NCBI GenBank assembly: GCA_007922305.1
Contig: ML677348.1
Location: 22,298,124 to 22,362,123 of the forward strand
Source: Dermatemys mawii
Lineage: Eukaryota > Chordata > Testudines > Dermatemydidae
DNA length: 64,000 bases
Direction: 5' to 3'
The position numbers and the translations under genes were made by a program. The notes beneath the pieces are model-generated. The model had not been told where the DNA came from. It saw only the letters and a program-made list of their open reading frames with translations, and did no database searches. Shown piece by piece: positions 1-11,303 of the stretch. Positions within the stretch are counted from its first letter, which is position 1; every line of letters begins with the position of its first letter.

Positions 1-140
1 GGAAGAGACAGTAGGAAGATTATATATACACACAGAGGACATGAAAAGATGGGGGTTTTCATACCAACTCTGAGAGACTAATCAATTAAGGTGGGCTATC
101 ATCAGCAGGAGAAAAAAACTTTTGTAGTGAAATTGAAGTT
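1..140 (-). mobile_element. Penelope-like element 3' region, continues off left edge
   Basis: The reverse complement of this stretch matches, with scattered changes, the plus-strand stretch at about 4135-4257 (shared blocks such as CATCTTTTCATGT and ATCTTCCTACTG). That second stretch leads directly into a Penelope-like 3' end, so this is an antisense copy of the same region. The part that would carry the hammerhead-like core lies just outside the window. No open frame is kept. The inner boundary near 140 is approximate. Confidence 0.6.
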
Positions 141-1810
141 AATGACGCACACTAATGCTTCCTTTAACATTTCATTCTGACAATTTCAAAGTTGCCAGGG
201 CAGATGAGCAGGAACCACGTGACTCATTTTTTAACTTGGACAGGTTTCAAAGATACGTCCCCCACTGTTATTTTTTTAATAAAGGTATGTACCAGAAATC
301 ATTTATCTATTGGAAGCATGATAAGGGTCAGACATAATTTTAGTCTTTCATGCAGAAATTATAAAGCCCTTCTGTCTAGTACCAAACACTTGATTTTCAT
401 GCTTGATGTTTTAAAGGTGTTAACATCCTTCCTTTAATGTAAGCTTTTTTTAAGGTAGCAAACTATTTGTGCCTTCTAAATTGAAATGCATTTCATTTTG
501 CTGTACTGCAGTGCAAATTAGGTGTGCCATTTTTGATAGCCTTGCTAATGTATACTGATGGAAAAACCCATTGTTCAATATTGTCAATGAGTGAGTAACA
601 CAATTATAATGAAAAAATGCATCTTAAAGCATACTTAAATTATTTTCACAACTAAAATTAGATTTTAATTTTATTACTAATTTATAGTATGCTAATGTAT
701 TGAAGGTCTTGTCCTGTAATTTTATGTATGTGACTGTAGAAATCTGTGTAATGTAAGAAGTTCAATCACTGTTTAGCATTAAATCTTCAAGAGGAACTGC
801 CAGCTTTTGTAGGTGTAGATTAATGTAGTGCTGCTCTTTCCAGGCCTCCTCTATCTTTCTGTTTTGATTTTTATCTGAAGAGTTATTTTCTGGTAAGTTT
901 AGGGCCACCTTTGAATCTGCCAGTATATGTTCAGCTATACAGCATAAACAGTTGTACAACCATTCTACGTTTTAAGAAATGAAAAACTAGCCTCTTCTCC
1001 CTTCCTCTAGTGGTGATTTTTACATTGCAGTTCACTGACTTACACTCAGTTTGGGACTTGTCTACTTTGAAAGCTTAGAATCTAACATAATGGCACGTTA
1101 GAGAGTTTGAGAAATTGGACCAAATTCATTTTTTTTGGTAATGGAGTTAAACCAAAGATTAATTTGATATCATAGCCTTCTGATGTCATTACATGTCAAC
1201 ACTAGCAGTATCCTAGCAATTCAGTCCATGTATCCCTGGACTGATACTGATTAATGCTGTGCTTCCCTTCTTATTTTCTTGTGTCTGTATTGGTATTCTG
1301 TTGCTTTTTTTTAATTATGTTGTCTTTTATATTAAAATCCAGCAGTCTAGTTTGCATGCGTGGGCCATGTACTAAGTAGGTTCTGATCTGTTTGATTTCC
1401 TCCTGGCAAAATAAACAAACATTACTCGTAAGCACTTTCAGCTCCTATCATTATCTTCATGTGTCTGTGCAATATCTAGCATAAGGCTTCAATCAAGATT
1501 GGGGTCTCTATGGATTTAACAGGTTCTTGGTTAAAAAGACACTGAAAGAGTAATGGTTTCAATGCCGTTTCAGTTTTTAAGCATGATCTTTTTATTCCTG
1601 TTAATTTCAGTGTTAAGTGACCATAATTTTTTAAGACTTGAAAACGAGGAGACACTGCTGCTTCATCCCTGGCCTCTTCCCTTTACTATATCTGGCCTGA
1701 GTACTTGCTTATGCTCACACCCTTCCATTCAAAATAAAAATAAATAATTACATACTTATTAAATACAAGATATACAAACCTAAATGTGGGTTTTAACTCA
1801 TCTCTTAAAA
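141..1810. other. No recognised gene or repeat
   Basis: AT-rich sequence with short chance reading frames only. I see no splice-flanked exon, RNA gene or repeat that I can name. Confidence 0.5.
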
Positions 1811-2820
1811 CCATAGAATCATAGACTATCAGGGTTGGAAGGGATCTCAGGTCTAGTCCAACTCCCTGCTTAAAGCAGGACCAGTCCCCAACTAAGTCAT
1901 CCCAGCCAAGGCTTTGTCAAGCCTGACCTTAAAAACCTCTAAGGAAGGAGATTCCACCACCTCCCTGGGTAACCCATTCCAGTGCTTTGCCACCCTTCTA
2001 GTGAAAAACTTTTTTCTAATATCTAACCTAAACTTCCCGCACTGCAACTTGACACCACTCCTCCTTGTTCTGTCATCTGGTACCACTGAGAACAGTCTAG
2101 ATCCATCTTTTTTGGAACTCCCTTTCAGTAGTTGAAAGCAGCTATCAAATTCCCCCCTCATTCTTCTCTTCTGCAGACTAAACAATCCCAGTTCCCTCAG
2201 CCTCTCCTTATAAGTCACGTGCTCCAGCACCCTAATAATTTTTGTTGCTCTCCGCTGGACTCTTTTTTTCCAATTTTTTTCACATCCTTCTTTTAGTGTT
2301 GGCCCCAAATTGGACAGAGTATTCCACATGAGGCCTCACCAATGATGAATAGAGGGGGATGATCATGTCCCTCGATCTGCTGGCAGTGCCCCTGCTTATA
2401 CATCCCAAAATGCCTTTAGCCTTCTTGGCAGCCAGGGCACACTGTTGTCTCATTGAACATCTCATGCACTGTAACCCCTAGATCCTTTTCTGCAGAACTA
2501 CTGTCTAGCCATTCAGTCCCTAGTCTGTAGCAGTGTATGGGATGATTCTGTCCCAAGCGCAGGACTCTGCACTTGTCCTTGTTGAACCTCATCAGATTTC
2601 TTTTGGCTCAATCCCCTAATTTGTCTAGGTCCCTTTGTATCCTATCTCTATCCTCCAGCGTATCTACCACTCATCCCGGTTTAGTGTCATGTGCAAACTT
2701 GCCAAGGGTGCAGTCCACACAATCCTCAAGATGCTTAATGAAGATATTGAATAAAACAGGCCCCAGGACAGACCCTTGGGGCACTCCACTTGATACAGGC
2801 TGTCAACTAGACATGGAGCA
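1811..2820 (-). mobile_element. CR1 LINE, antisense, 3' part of ORF2 and 3' end
   Basis: The left edge begins with the CR1 3' terminus in antisense (AATCATAGACTATCAGGG, then GGTTGGAAGGGATCTCAGG). Moving right, the minus strand carries the C-terminal reverse-transcriptase region. The block at 1892-2329 reads VQRRATKIIRVLEH, GLFSLQKRRMRG, then KHWNGLPREVVESPSLEVFK, the usual end of CR1 ORF2. A second block, 2280-2465, is in another frame and contains [13 protein letters not shown], so at least one frameshift is present. Homology stops near 2820, making it a typical 5'-truncated copy of about 1 kb. It cannot encode an active protein. Confidence 0.93.
1892..2329 (-). pseudogene. CR1 ORF2 C-terminal fragment
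   Basis: An open stretch of 145 codons in the antisense CR1. It covers the region after the reverse-transcriptase catalytic motifs. Recognisable blocks in order are QRRATKIIRVLEH, RLRELGLFSLQKRR, FRLDIRKKFFTRRVAKHWN and LPREVVESPSLEVF. The catalytic domain is absent, and the start methionine is simply the first one after a frameshift. It is a relic, not a gene. Confidence 0.88.
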
Positions 2821-4084
2821 ACCATGACAACTTTATACCATCTGTGGATACCCCTTTCCTATTTAAGGTCCCCCCCCCCCCCCCCCAAGGAATTGTTTGT
2901 AATGTTAGCTTTTGCAAGCTAATTGAAAATTCTTCTGTAGTCTTCAGTACAGAAATACTGTTTCCCAATTTGAGCCAATTTACAGGGGCAGCACTAACCA
3001 GATGATGCTCCAATGTGACATACGTAAATTTGTTTTTAATCTTTTTTTTGTGTGGGTTCCATGCAGAATATCAGTTGATTTTTGTGATGCACTTTTGTCC
3101 CTGTGGACTTTAAGCTTTAGGCCATACTAGTGATATCACCGCTTGCATAGTAATAAATATAGATGAAAAGGAAAATGTTGACAGGACTTAAATGGGAAAG
3201 ATCAAACAAAATAAGGCAACTAAATCATTACATTGGCTATGTATGGTATAAACCAATATACTGTGATTTGGGCTTCCATAGTTTTCATTGCCAAATCCGT
3301 TGGAAGGACTTTCATAGCTAATTTCTGGGTTAATCCCTAGTGAGTAAACATTCAGTTCATATACTGATACTCAGAATTTTTGTAGTCCCACATACCACTG
3401 TGTACATTCAGATCCTACATCTATGATGATGTTTAAACATACCAATTGCTAGGAGATGCTAAAATTATCTACCCTTGTTTTGACCTGACATACTTAACAG
3501 TGATCTGTGAGCTCCTCCTGCTGCTGTGCAGCAAGTTTCTGTTGCTCGAAGACGTGTTGCATCTAAAAGCTATGTGGTCTCCTTCCTGCTCATTTGACCT
3601 CTCCATGGCTGTGAATGACAAGGTTTCAGTTAATCACTGGCGTGATGAGCACATAACATATACAGTTTGTCAGATGCTGCTATTCAAAACCCTTGATAGC
3701 CCAGCAGAGCTGCTACGGTTTTGCTCCCTGTCACAACCAGTTGTCTCACTTTCAGTTGGGCAGACCAGTTGTGCTCCCTTATCCAGCAGGCCTGGCCAGT
3801 TTGCTTCTCTCCAGAATGTGAATCGTTCCATCATAAGGGAATGAGCCCTTTTAATTCAAACAAAACTGGGGGAGCATTGGGTAAGAGCATAATTGTCGCA
3901 CAGTTAGTTACCAGGAAAGACTATGATACGGGGACAGGAACTAATGTAATTTGGGAATATCAGTGGGTTTGTTTTAAAGTTCTTCCTTTTATCAAATCCA
4001 CTTGCTGACTCTGCTTTTGCAAGTTCAAATTGATAGACAAGCAAGCACCCCAAGTTTCCAGACTGCTGGTGAGAGCAGTTCATT
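2821..4084. other. Unassigned stretch with a C17 tract
   Basis: A run of 17 C lies at 2870-2886 just beyond the truncated CR1. A 132-codon open frame at 3446-3844 (+) has no motif I recognise and is within chance length. Nothing else can be named here. Confidence 0.5.
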
Positions 4085-4126
4085 AGATGCATAGAGTGAA
4101 ACATATAGTAGGAAGATGTATATAGT
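4085..4126 (-). mobile_element. Inverted Penelope-like fragment
   Basis: On the minus strand this reads CATCTTCCTACTATATG followed by TTTCACTCTATGCATC. The same order of blocks occurs in the adjacent forward copy, at 4245-4257 and 4567-4585. The two pieces lie head to head, with the forward PLE starting at about 4127. An inverted 5' piece joined to a forward copy fits a single rearranged PLE insertion. Confidence 0.6.
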
Positions 4127-4257
4127 TTTGTAGTGAACACTTTTTTTCCTGCTGCTGCTAATAGCTCACCTTAATTGATCATCTCCTCGAGTTGGTATGG
4201 TAACCCCCATCTTTTCATGTTCTCTGTGTGTATATATAAATATATATCTTCCTACTG

Positions 4258-4558
4258 CAAGAGCAGGCAACTTATGGCACGCGTGCCGAAGGCAGCACAT
4301 GAGCTGATTTTCAGTGGCACTCACACTGCCTGGGTCCTGGCCACTGATCTGGGAAGCTCTGTATTTTAATTTAATTTTAAATGAAGCTTCTTCAACATTT
4401 TATTTACTTTACATACAACAATAGTTTAGTTATATATTGTACACTTATAGAAAGTGACCTTCTAAACACACTAAAATGTATTACTAGCATGCAAACCTTA
4501 AATTAGAGTGAATAAATGAAAACTCGGCACACCACTTCTGAAAGATTGCTGACCCCTG
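4258..4558. mobile_element. Non-autonomous hAT element, 301 bp
   Basis: Perfect 8-bp target duplications TCCTACTG flank it at 4250-4257 and 4559-4566. The ends are inverted repeats: CAAGAGCAGGCAACTTATGG on the left, and on the right CTTCTGAAAGATTGC then TGACCCCTG, whose complement reads CAGGGGTCAGCAATC. An 8-bp duplication and CA(G/A)-type ends are the hallmarks of hAT. It has no coding capacity. The copy at 18263-18566 is the same family in the opposite orientation. Confidence 0.9.
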
Positions 4559-4578
4559 TCCTACTGTATGTTCCACTC

Positions 4579-4625
4579 TATGCATCTGATGAAGTAGGTT
4601 CTAGCCCACGAAAGCTTATGCCCAA
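4579..4625 (+). ncRNA. Hammerhead-ribozyme-like core in PLE (degenerate)
   Basis: The box CTGATGA (4586-4592) is followed by one A, a 5-bp helix GTAGG/CCCAC with one A-C mismatch (4594-4598 and 4605-4609), GAAA (4610-4613), and a tiny helix GC-TTAT-GC (4614-4621). This is the order of a minimal type I hammerhead, a motif reported in Penelope-like elements. After the small helix the copy reads CC instead of the UC/UH expected at the cleavage site, so self-cleavage is doubtful. Stem I pairing was not resolved. Confidence 0.55.
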
Positions 4626-4704
4626 ATAAATTTGTTAGTCTCTAAGGTGCCACAGGTACTCCTTGTTCTTTTTGTGGATACAAACACGGCTACCACTCTG
4701 AAAC

Positions 4705-5660
4705 ATCTCTTCCAATTGTCCGTGGAGACAGCATTTCTAATTGCAATCACTTAGCTAGGTGCATAGAAGAAATAGCAGTCCTAATCTCCCACCTGCCATA
4801 CACAGTCTTTTCTAAAGACAAAGTAACTGAGGCCACATAGCAACTTTCTACATGAAGTTGCTTCCATTTTCCATACGAATCAACAGATCCATCTCCCGTT
4901 CTCCACCCCCCCACAAGCCATGTTGTGACAACAGGGAGGGTATTATACGTATGTTAGATGTTAAGTACTAACCTATTTAGAAAGCACTAAGGACTTCAGG
5001 AAGTCCTCTAAACTCTTCCTTTACTTTGCAGAAAGATTAAAGACTTCTCAATAGCCTCTCAAAGACTATCCAAATGGTCACTGTTAGATACCAGATTGCA
5101 CCCTTGATCTTTTTGGAATTCATATGCTCTCTATTAGGTCATTTTTTACCTCCCTTAAAGATGTCCCTATCTTAAAAATCTGCAGAGGAGTGGCTAGGGC
5201 ATCTGTCCATGCTTTTGCAGAACATTATGCCATCACTGGAGATTCAGCCTACCATGCCATTTTGAGATCCACAGTCTTCTCTGTAGTAACAGACTACATG
5301 CCGAAGCCCCAACCTTCTGTGAGGGTATGCTGCTTGAAAGTCACCTACCATGGAGCTCAAAAAAAGTTATTCACCTTGTGCTGTAATGATGATTCTTTGA
5401 GGTGTGTGTGTCCTTTTGGGTGCTGCACAACTTGCCCTCTACTTTGGAATTCTCCATAAGGGGCACAGCAGTAGAGAAGGACCTGAGGAGCATTTGCCAG
5501 TACAATAATAGGTAGCCTCGAGGCAGAGCGCATGTCCAGGCTGAACGGACACTGCTACCTAAAATCTTCAATTAGAGGTGCAGAGGCACAGATCCACCTA
5601 CAGTGGAGCACCCATAGGGGGCCAAAGTGAGTTCCTTCCTCTTATCCCTTAAAGTTAAGT
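4705..5660 (+). mobile_element. DIRS-like retroelement remnant: tyrosine recombinase C-terminus and terminal repeat
   Basis: In fragments of the plus frames I read ETAFLIAIT (from about 4722), KDFSIASQRLSKW (about 5040-5080) and, in the open block 5124-5459, LKDVPILKICRGVARASVHAF followed by AEHYAI. This order fits the C-terminal half of the tyrosine recombinase of DIRS-type elements, in which the HY pair holds the nucleophilic tyrosine. Several stops and frameshifts break it. From about 5395 it passes into a terminal region whose two arms are inverted: TTTTGGGTGCTGCAC near 5415 and GTGGAGCACCCATAGG near 5603. No reverse transcriptase is present. Family recognition is from memory, so the class is probable rather than certain. 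Confidence 0.6.
5124..5459 (+). pseudogene. Tyrosine recombinase fragment (DIRS-like)
   Basis: This open stretch of 111 codons includes KDVPILKIC, ASVHAFAEHYAIT and, further on, SVVTDYMPKPQPS. The region around HY corresponds to the end of the recombinase domain that joins circular DIRS DNA to the chromosome. The upstream part of the same protein lies in other frames at 4720-5090 with stops. The last third of the frame reads into the non-coding terminal repeat, so the tail is not protein. Confidence 0.5.
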
Positions 5661-7259
5661 GATTGGAACTTTGGGAAGATTCATCCATCACCCACCCACT
5701 TAGAGGTCCCATACTTTTCATTCACTCAAAACACTACTGGTGAATGAGCTAAATTTTCTGCCTATATATTATTAAGGGTTCTTTTAAGAATACAAAGCCA
5801 ATTTTAGTACTAAAGCATTCTCTGGTATCTGTGGTAAATTCATTTACTGAATATACTTTAAAGTAATTTGCTGACTTAGATATACTGTACAGTGCAGATA
5901 CTGCACCATAAATAGTTGTTTAGCAATTTTATTACTTCATGAGTGCTTTATGAAGCAAATGTGAGAGAGTCAGCAAAATGAGCGCTCATTTTTTAGTTGT
6001 TTCAAGTTAACTGTTCCAAAACCATCAGTGGAGTTAGACAAGGCCAAGTGTCGGATTTAACAGAGATCATTTTAAAAAAAACTGGCTTTCACATAAGTAA
6101 ACATAACTCAATGTGCTGCTTTATGCTCCCCTTTTTTGTGTGGAAAGATTAAAAGGTGTCTCCTTACAGTTGACTCCATTACAATGGAGAACCCAAACAT
6201 ATATAGGACTATAAGACAAGTCCAGGATGGACAGCATAGGAAAATTACTGATGGACCAAATTTTGACTAGTGAAGTTAGGTGCCTCAGTTTTTTTTGGAT
6301 GCTCAACCTGAGCTGTTAAAGGAACATGAGTTTCTGTGGATGGGTGGATCCCCAGCTCTTTCAAAAATCAGACCCCTTTAAGGTGTCTCAGATTGAATAC
6401 CCAAAAATTTGAGAAGTCCTAAATCACTAGTCAGTCTTGAAAATACTGGCCTTGGTTCTCCATTTGTATTATGCCAATTAAATGTCAGGAGAAAAGATTA
6501 ACATACTGAGAAGTGGATTGCTTTATTAAGGATTCTACAATAGTGGCATAATTCAAAAATAATGAAATTCAAGAAATGATGGATGTTGTGGTTTGTTTAG
6601 ATCCTGAAGTCATCCACTGCCACAGTTCTCAGCTTTTATTTTGAACAGAATTTGTGACTTCCCCAATACGTGATCAGTAAAATCAAAAAAGATCAGTTTA
6701 TCATACTCACTAGCATCAGACGTTTCATGTGGCAGGCACCCACTGTTTCATGTTTTTGATAGTGAATTATGGTATTCATTTAGTATTGTGCACAAGTGCA
6801 ATGTTTCAGAATACACCTAGCAGATGTTTTCAGGTTCTAGTTTCACCAGTCTTCCTCTTGTGAGATTCTTTCACCTTGATTGACCAATAGAAACAATCAA
6901 TTTTTTTTAATGTCTTCAATCATTGGGGCCTCTTGGCTACTCTGCTTTAGCAAATAGAAGTTGTAAAGCATGGCTAATATACGATATTTACCAGCTTAAA
7001 AGTTTCAATGGAATTTCACAAAAAATAATACAGTTCTCCATAATGTTTTCTATATGTTTAGTCTGCTCCATAGAAGTACTTCATGTGGGTCAGATGACAT
7101 AAAGGAGTGTTCTCAAGGAAGCTGAATAGGGGACTTCCCTAACCTCCCCACTCTGGACAAGAAAAAATGGGAAGCTAATTGCCAGAAGTAAAGGAGTGTC
7201 ATTGCTGCTTTCTGTGTGGTTATTTCTGGAACCTAAGTAGCTGTTGCAAGATTGTTGTA
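5661..7259. other. Unassigned, with possible palindromic repeat remnants
   Basis: No gene is recognised. Around 6240-6460 a few motifs (TTTCAAAAATCAGACC, CTTGAAAATACTGGCC) recall short palindromic sauropsid repeats whose arms read GGCCAGATTTTCAAAA, but the copy is too degraded to delimit. Confidence 0.4.
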
Positions 7260-7409
7260 GGCTATATATACATAACAGCTTAACTTGGTATAATTAAGTC
7301 AATGGGAGAACTCTCTATCGTTGTGTTAATGTCTTCACTAGCAGTGCTACAACAGTGCAGCTGCATCAATGCAGCTACGCTGCAGTAAGCTCTGTATTGT
7401 AGCCATAGG
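7260..7409. mobile_element. Probable Harbinger-type MITE, degraded
   Basis: The left end GGCTATATATACATAACAG and the complement of the right end (CCTATGGCTACAATACAG) are loosely inverted. They resemble the GGC(C/T)ATGTCTACACT ends of the better copies at 24990, 29025 and 30465. The interior AATGGGAGAACTCTC resembles that of the 29 kb and 50 kb copies. No clean target duplication is visible. Confidence 0.45.
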
Positions 7410-9684
7410 GCCCACAAGACAGTCTAAAACTAAGGGTGCCTGGACCAGAAGAATGTCATGTGAAAACTTTTTAACATTTTTAAGCCTGTCTCTATACCTG
7501 ATACAGTCACCGTTTTAAGATGTTTAAGTAGGCTATGATCAGTCCAGGAGCCTAGGTATGGACATCTGTAGTTTAGGGCATCATTGCTAGGTTTGGCCAG
7601 CTTATTTAAAAGCAACTGAGAGAGCTTGGTAGAAGACAATGAGAGGAAAATACTAATTGCTTACATGTGTATGTAATGTAGAAAACCAGTCTAACGTTAG
7701 TTACATTGCTATTTCTCAGATATCGTGTAACTGAAGACTTGTACAAGGATACAGAGTTAAGCTGGCATACTTCTTGGCTCCTTAGAGTGTTTAATCATAA
7801 AACTGTAATAGTCTGAGTGTAGGTTTCTCTGTGGAATAAATAACTCAGTGGTATGTTGTCAAAACTGGAATGGAGATTTAATATTGGAATCTGAAAACGC
7901 CTGGGTTCAAGTGAAGGGTGTAGAATGGAAAGGTGTCATCTTACATGTGGGTAAAGATGAAAAGATAATCTGCTGAATTTGGGATAAGTGGAATTTGAGA
8001 AATGAGATTTTTGGTGACCATAGAGTAGGAATTAAATTACTGATGAGATTAAAACGTAAATTTTAGTTTCAACAGAGGAATATGTTGGAAACCATATTTC
8101 TGAAGAGACAGCAGGCAAGTTACAGGCTTTGAAGACTCAGGCTGCGAAAGAGTTCTTGCTCAAGTTGAATTTCTTGTATTTCAGACATGATGGAGAGGGA
8201 TGTGAAGCTTCAGTTTGAGAATTCTCTTCCTTCAGCCTTAACTGATCTCTTACTTTCAATACAAAAAGCAGATATTAGAACATACTTCTGAAATACTTTT
8301 GTATTCACAGTTGCACAAAAATAATTGCCCCTTTACTTACTAACATACATGCCTTCCTAAGCTAACAATTCTTTGCCTTTCTCTGTTGCCTAGAAATCTT
8401 TTAACTAAATTAGTAGATCCAAACACCTACTTTGTACTGATTTTGAAAGGTATAAGGTATTAATACTTACAAATGATGAATTTGGTATTCACCAAATTCT
8501 GTTTTAATTCACTGCAAAAATTAATTATAGGTAGCCTAGCCTCTATTTCTTAAATCCTTGTTTTAAGGACTTGAAGCAAAAATGTTTCCTGTTTGTGTGG
8601 AGCCGGATCCAGCTTCCCATGGAGCCCTTCCATTGTCTTCAGTGAGAGGTGTTCACGATGATCTCTGATTTATATTGGCTAGTTAGTGTAATGCATCATC
8701 TTGTCCCATGAGTTGAGATAACTTGAATATGGGATATCTTAGAGTTTTTTCCTCTAAATTTCAGGTATGGATAGCTTAATTTTTGTGTGATTTTTATGTT
8801 GCAGCATTACTTGTCTGTGTATATTTTGTAGTTTTGCCTTTTCAACTTCATAAGAAATGAATCAAAAAATTGTTAAAGGAGAATCCCAGTGATTAGTTAT
8901 GTTTTTATCCATTTTCCATTATATGGTAAAATACTGGCAAATATTGCTGAATGTATATCCGAGACTAGTAGTTGAATAATTGTGTATGAGGCAGAATCTC
9001 AGTAAGAATAGAATTTTTATATCTGATTTTGAAACCATATACTAGAAATATTTCAAAGTCGGTAAATAGAGATATTGATATTCTCTTTTTAGTCGAGAAT
9101 ACCCCTCGTAATAATCTGTGATAAATAATTTCTAGTTAGGAATTCAATTTGATAAAAATGTGACTGAAAGAATCAACTTTAACTTTTCTGTGCAGATGTT
9201 TTTTAAAGCAGACCCTTTATTGAAGCAAATAGGACTTCAGAAACTTTAAACATTTAATACTTCCACATTAGATAGTATGGAGGTAATGGCTTTTATTTTG
9301 TGATCAAAATGGAAATATTGTTCCTGTGTGTCTTCAAATTCTTTATCTGTAAAACTGGAAGAAACCCTTTGATGTCAGACTGTGTGATTTCTGTGATGAG
9401 GTGATGTAAGAGCATCATACTTTCCATCCTAATGTCAATCAATAATATTTCATGGTAAGTACAGCCCCTCAAGTGTCATTGTTGAACTATAAAATGAGCT
9501 GTGAAATTTTTTTTGTTTTCAGATTAGCTTGAAACATGAGAACTCATGCACTTCCTTAGTGAGAGTCTTGGAAAAATAAATTGCACTGCCACTGGGTATA
9601 AAGGATATTTCAAATGTATTTGAGCTGTTTAGAACCTATAAATTCATGTGCATGAATTTTATAAAACAGTTTATCTGTACTAGA
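7410..9684. other. No recognised gene or repeat
   Basis: AT-rich sequence of 2.3 kb. Short chance frames only. I cannot name any feature. Confidence 0.5.
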
Positions 9685-10920
9685 CACCATACTTTGTAGA
9701 CATGATTAATAACTGCTTCTCAGAGCAGCTAGTCCTGCAACCCACAAAGGAAGAGGCAATTATTGATTTACTGCTATGTGGAGCATAGGATCTGGTCCCA
9801 GAGGTGAATATAAACTGAACCTCTCAGCAATAGTTATGACAATAATTAAATTTAACATCCTTGTGTATGTGAGAGTGGGGAGACACCCAAGAAGCCCACC
9901 ATAATAGCATTTAATGTCAGAAAAGGGAACTACACAGAAATAGGGAGAGTTAGTTAAACAGAAATTAAAAGGTACAGTCCCCAAAGTGAAATGCCTACAA
10001 ACTGTATAGAAACTTTTTAGAAGCACCATAAGAGTCTCAAATTAAATGTATACCCCAAATAAAAAACAAACATAGTAAGAGGACAAAAATAGTGCTACCA
10101 TGGCTAAACAACAAAGTAAAAGGAGTAGTTAGAGATAAAAAGGCATCCTTTAAAAATTGGAAGATAAATCCTACTGTGAGGAAAATAGGAAAGAGCATAA
10201 ATTCTGGCAAATCAAATGTAAAAATAAAATTAGGCAGGCCAAAAAAGAATTTGAAGAGTAATTAGCCAAAGACTCAAAAACCAACAGGAAAAGTACATCA
10301 GAAGCAGGAAGCCTGCCAAACAATGAGTGGGGCGACTAAATGGTCAAAATGCTAAAAGAGCACTCAAGGGAGGACAAGGCTGTTTCAGAGAAGCTAAATG
10401 AATTATTTGCTTCCATCTTTACTGCAGAGGACGAGGTGGAGGTTTCCACACCCGAGCCATTCTTTTTCGGTGACAAATCTGAGGAATTGTCCCAGGTGAG
10501 GTGTAAATAAAGGAAGGTTAGGAACAAACTGGTAAACCAAACAGTAATAAGTCACTGGAGCCAGATGGGATTCACCCAAAAGTTCTGAAGGAACTCAAAC
10601 ATGAAATTGGAGAACTAACTGTGGTATTTAACTTATCACTTTAAATCAGCTTCTGGACCAGATGACTTGAGGATAGCTAATGTGACACCAATTTTTAGAA
10701 AACGCTCCAGAGTCAATTCTGGCAACTAGAGGCTTGTAAGCTTAACTTTAGTAGCTGTCAAACTGGTTGAAACTATAGTAAAGAACAGAATTATCAGACA
10801 AATGTATGAACATGATTTGTTGGGAAAGAGTCAACATGGCTTTTATAAAAGGAAATCATGCCTCACCAATTAGAATTCTTTGCGGGTATCAACAAGCAGG
10901 TCGACAAAGGTGATCTAGTG

Positions 10921-11146
10921 CAGTGGTCTTCAAATTGGGGTGCGCGAGACCCCAGCGCTGCTGCCAAGACCGCCCGGGAGACCACTGAACTCCCAGGCGG
11001 GCTATTTTTAGACTGCCGAAATGTCGCCGCTGCCAGAAGCGTCTGGTTTGTGCGGCGGCATTTCGGTGGACATACCTGCTCCAGGGGGGCGCCAGATTTT
11101 TTCCTCCGTGGCAAGGGGCCGCAGGGAGAAAGTTTGAAGACCCCTG
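10921..11146. mobile_element. Non-autonomous hAT element, 226 bp, inside CR1
   Basis: Perfect 8-bp duplications ATCTAGTG flank it at 10913-10920 and 11147-11154. The inverted ends are CAGTGGTCTTCAAATT on the left and, complemented, CAGGGGTCTTCAAACT on the right. The interior is GC-rich, unlike the surrounding CR1, and non-coding. Removing it rejoins CR1 at GGTGATCTAGTGTACTTAGA. An apparent 134-codon frame (10858-11262) is made of CR1 plus this element and is an artefact. Confidence 0.92.
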
Positions 11147-11303
11147 ATCTAGTGTACTTAGACTGTCAGAAAGCCTTTGACAAGGTGCTACGTCAAAGGC
11201 TCTTAAGCAAAATAAGGAGTCATGGGATAAGAGGGAAGGTCCTCTCATGGATCAGGAACTGATCAAAAGATAGAAAATAAAGGGTAGGAATAAATGGTCA
11301 GTT

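Larger units (their letters stand above)
4127..4704 (+). mobile_element. Penelope-like element 3' end, split by an hAT MITE
   Basis: The forward PLE runs from about 4127 to 4257 and resumes at 4559. After the MITE comes a hammerhead-like core, then the terminal block GTTAGTCTCTAAGGTGCCAC at about 4632-4651 and a final ACGGCTACCACTCTGAAAC ending at 4704. The same terminal block occurs in the other PLE copies in this window (about 14647 and, antisense, 58726), which supports a shared family. No reverse-transcriptase or GIY-YIG coding sequence remains. The following sequence, from 4705, is a DIRS-like remnant, so the PLE may have landed in it. Confidence 0.75.

Noticed and set aside
2870..2886. 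C17 tract as a G-quadruplex
   Set aside because: A single uninterrupted homopolymer, with no spaced G-runs.
3446..3844. 132-codon plus-strand frame
   Set aside because: No recognisable domain and no exon signals; chance length.
10858..11262. 134-codon plus-strand frame
   Set aside because: It is CR1 sequence on both sides with a 226-bp hAT MITE in the middle; no natural protein.
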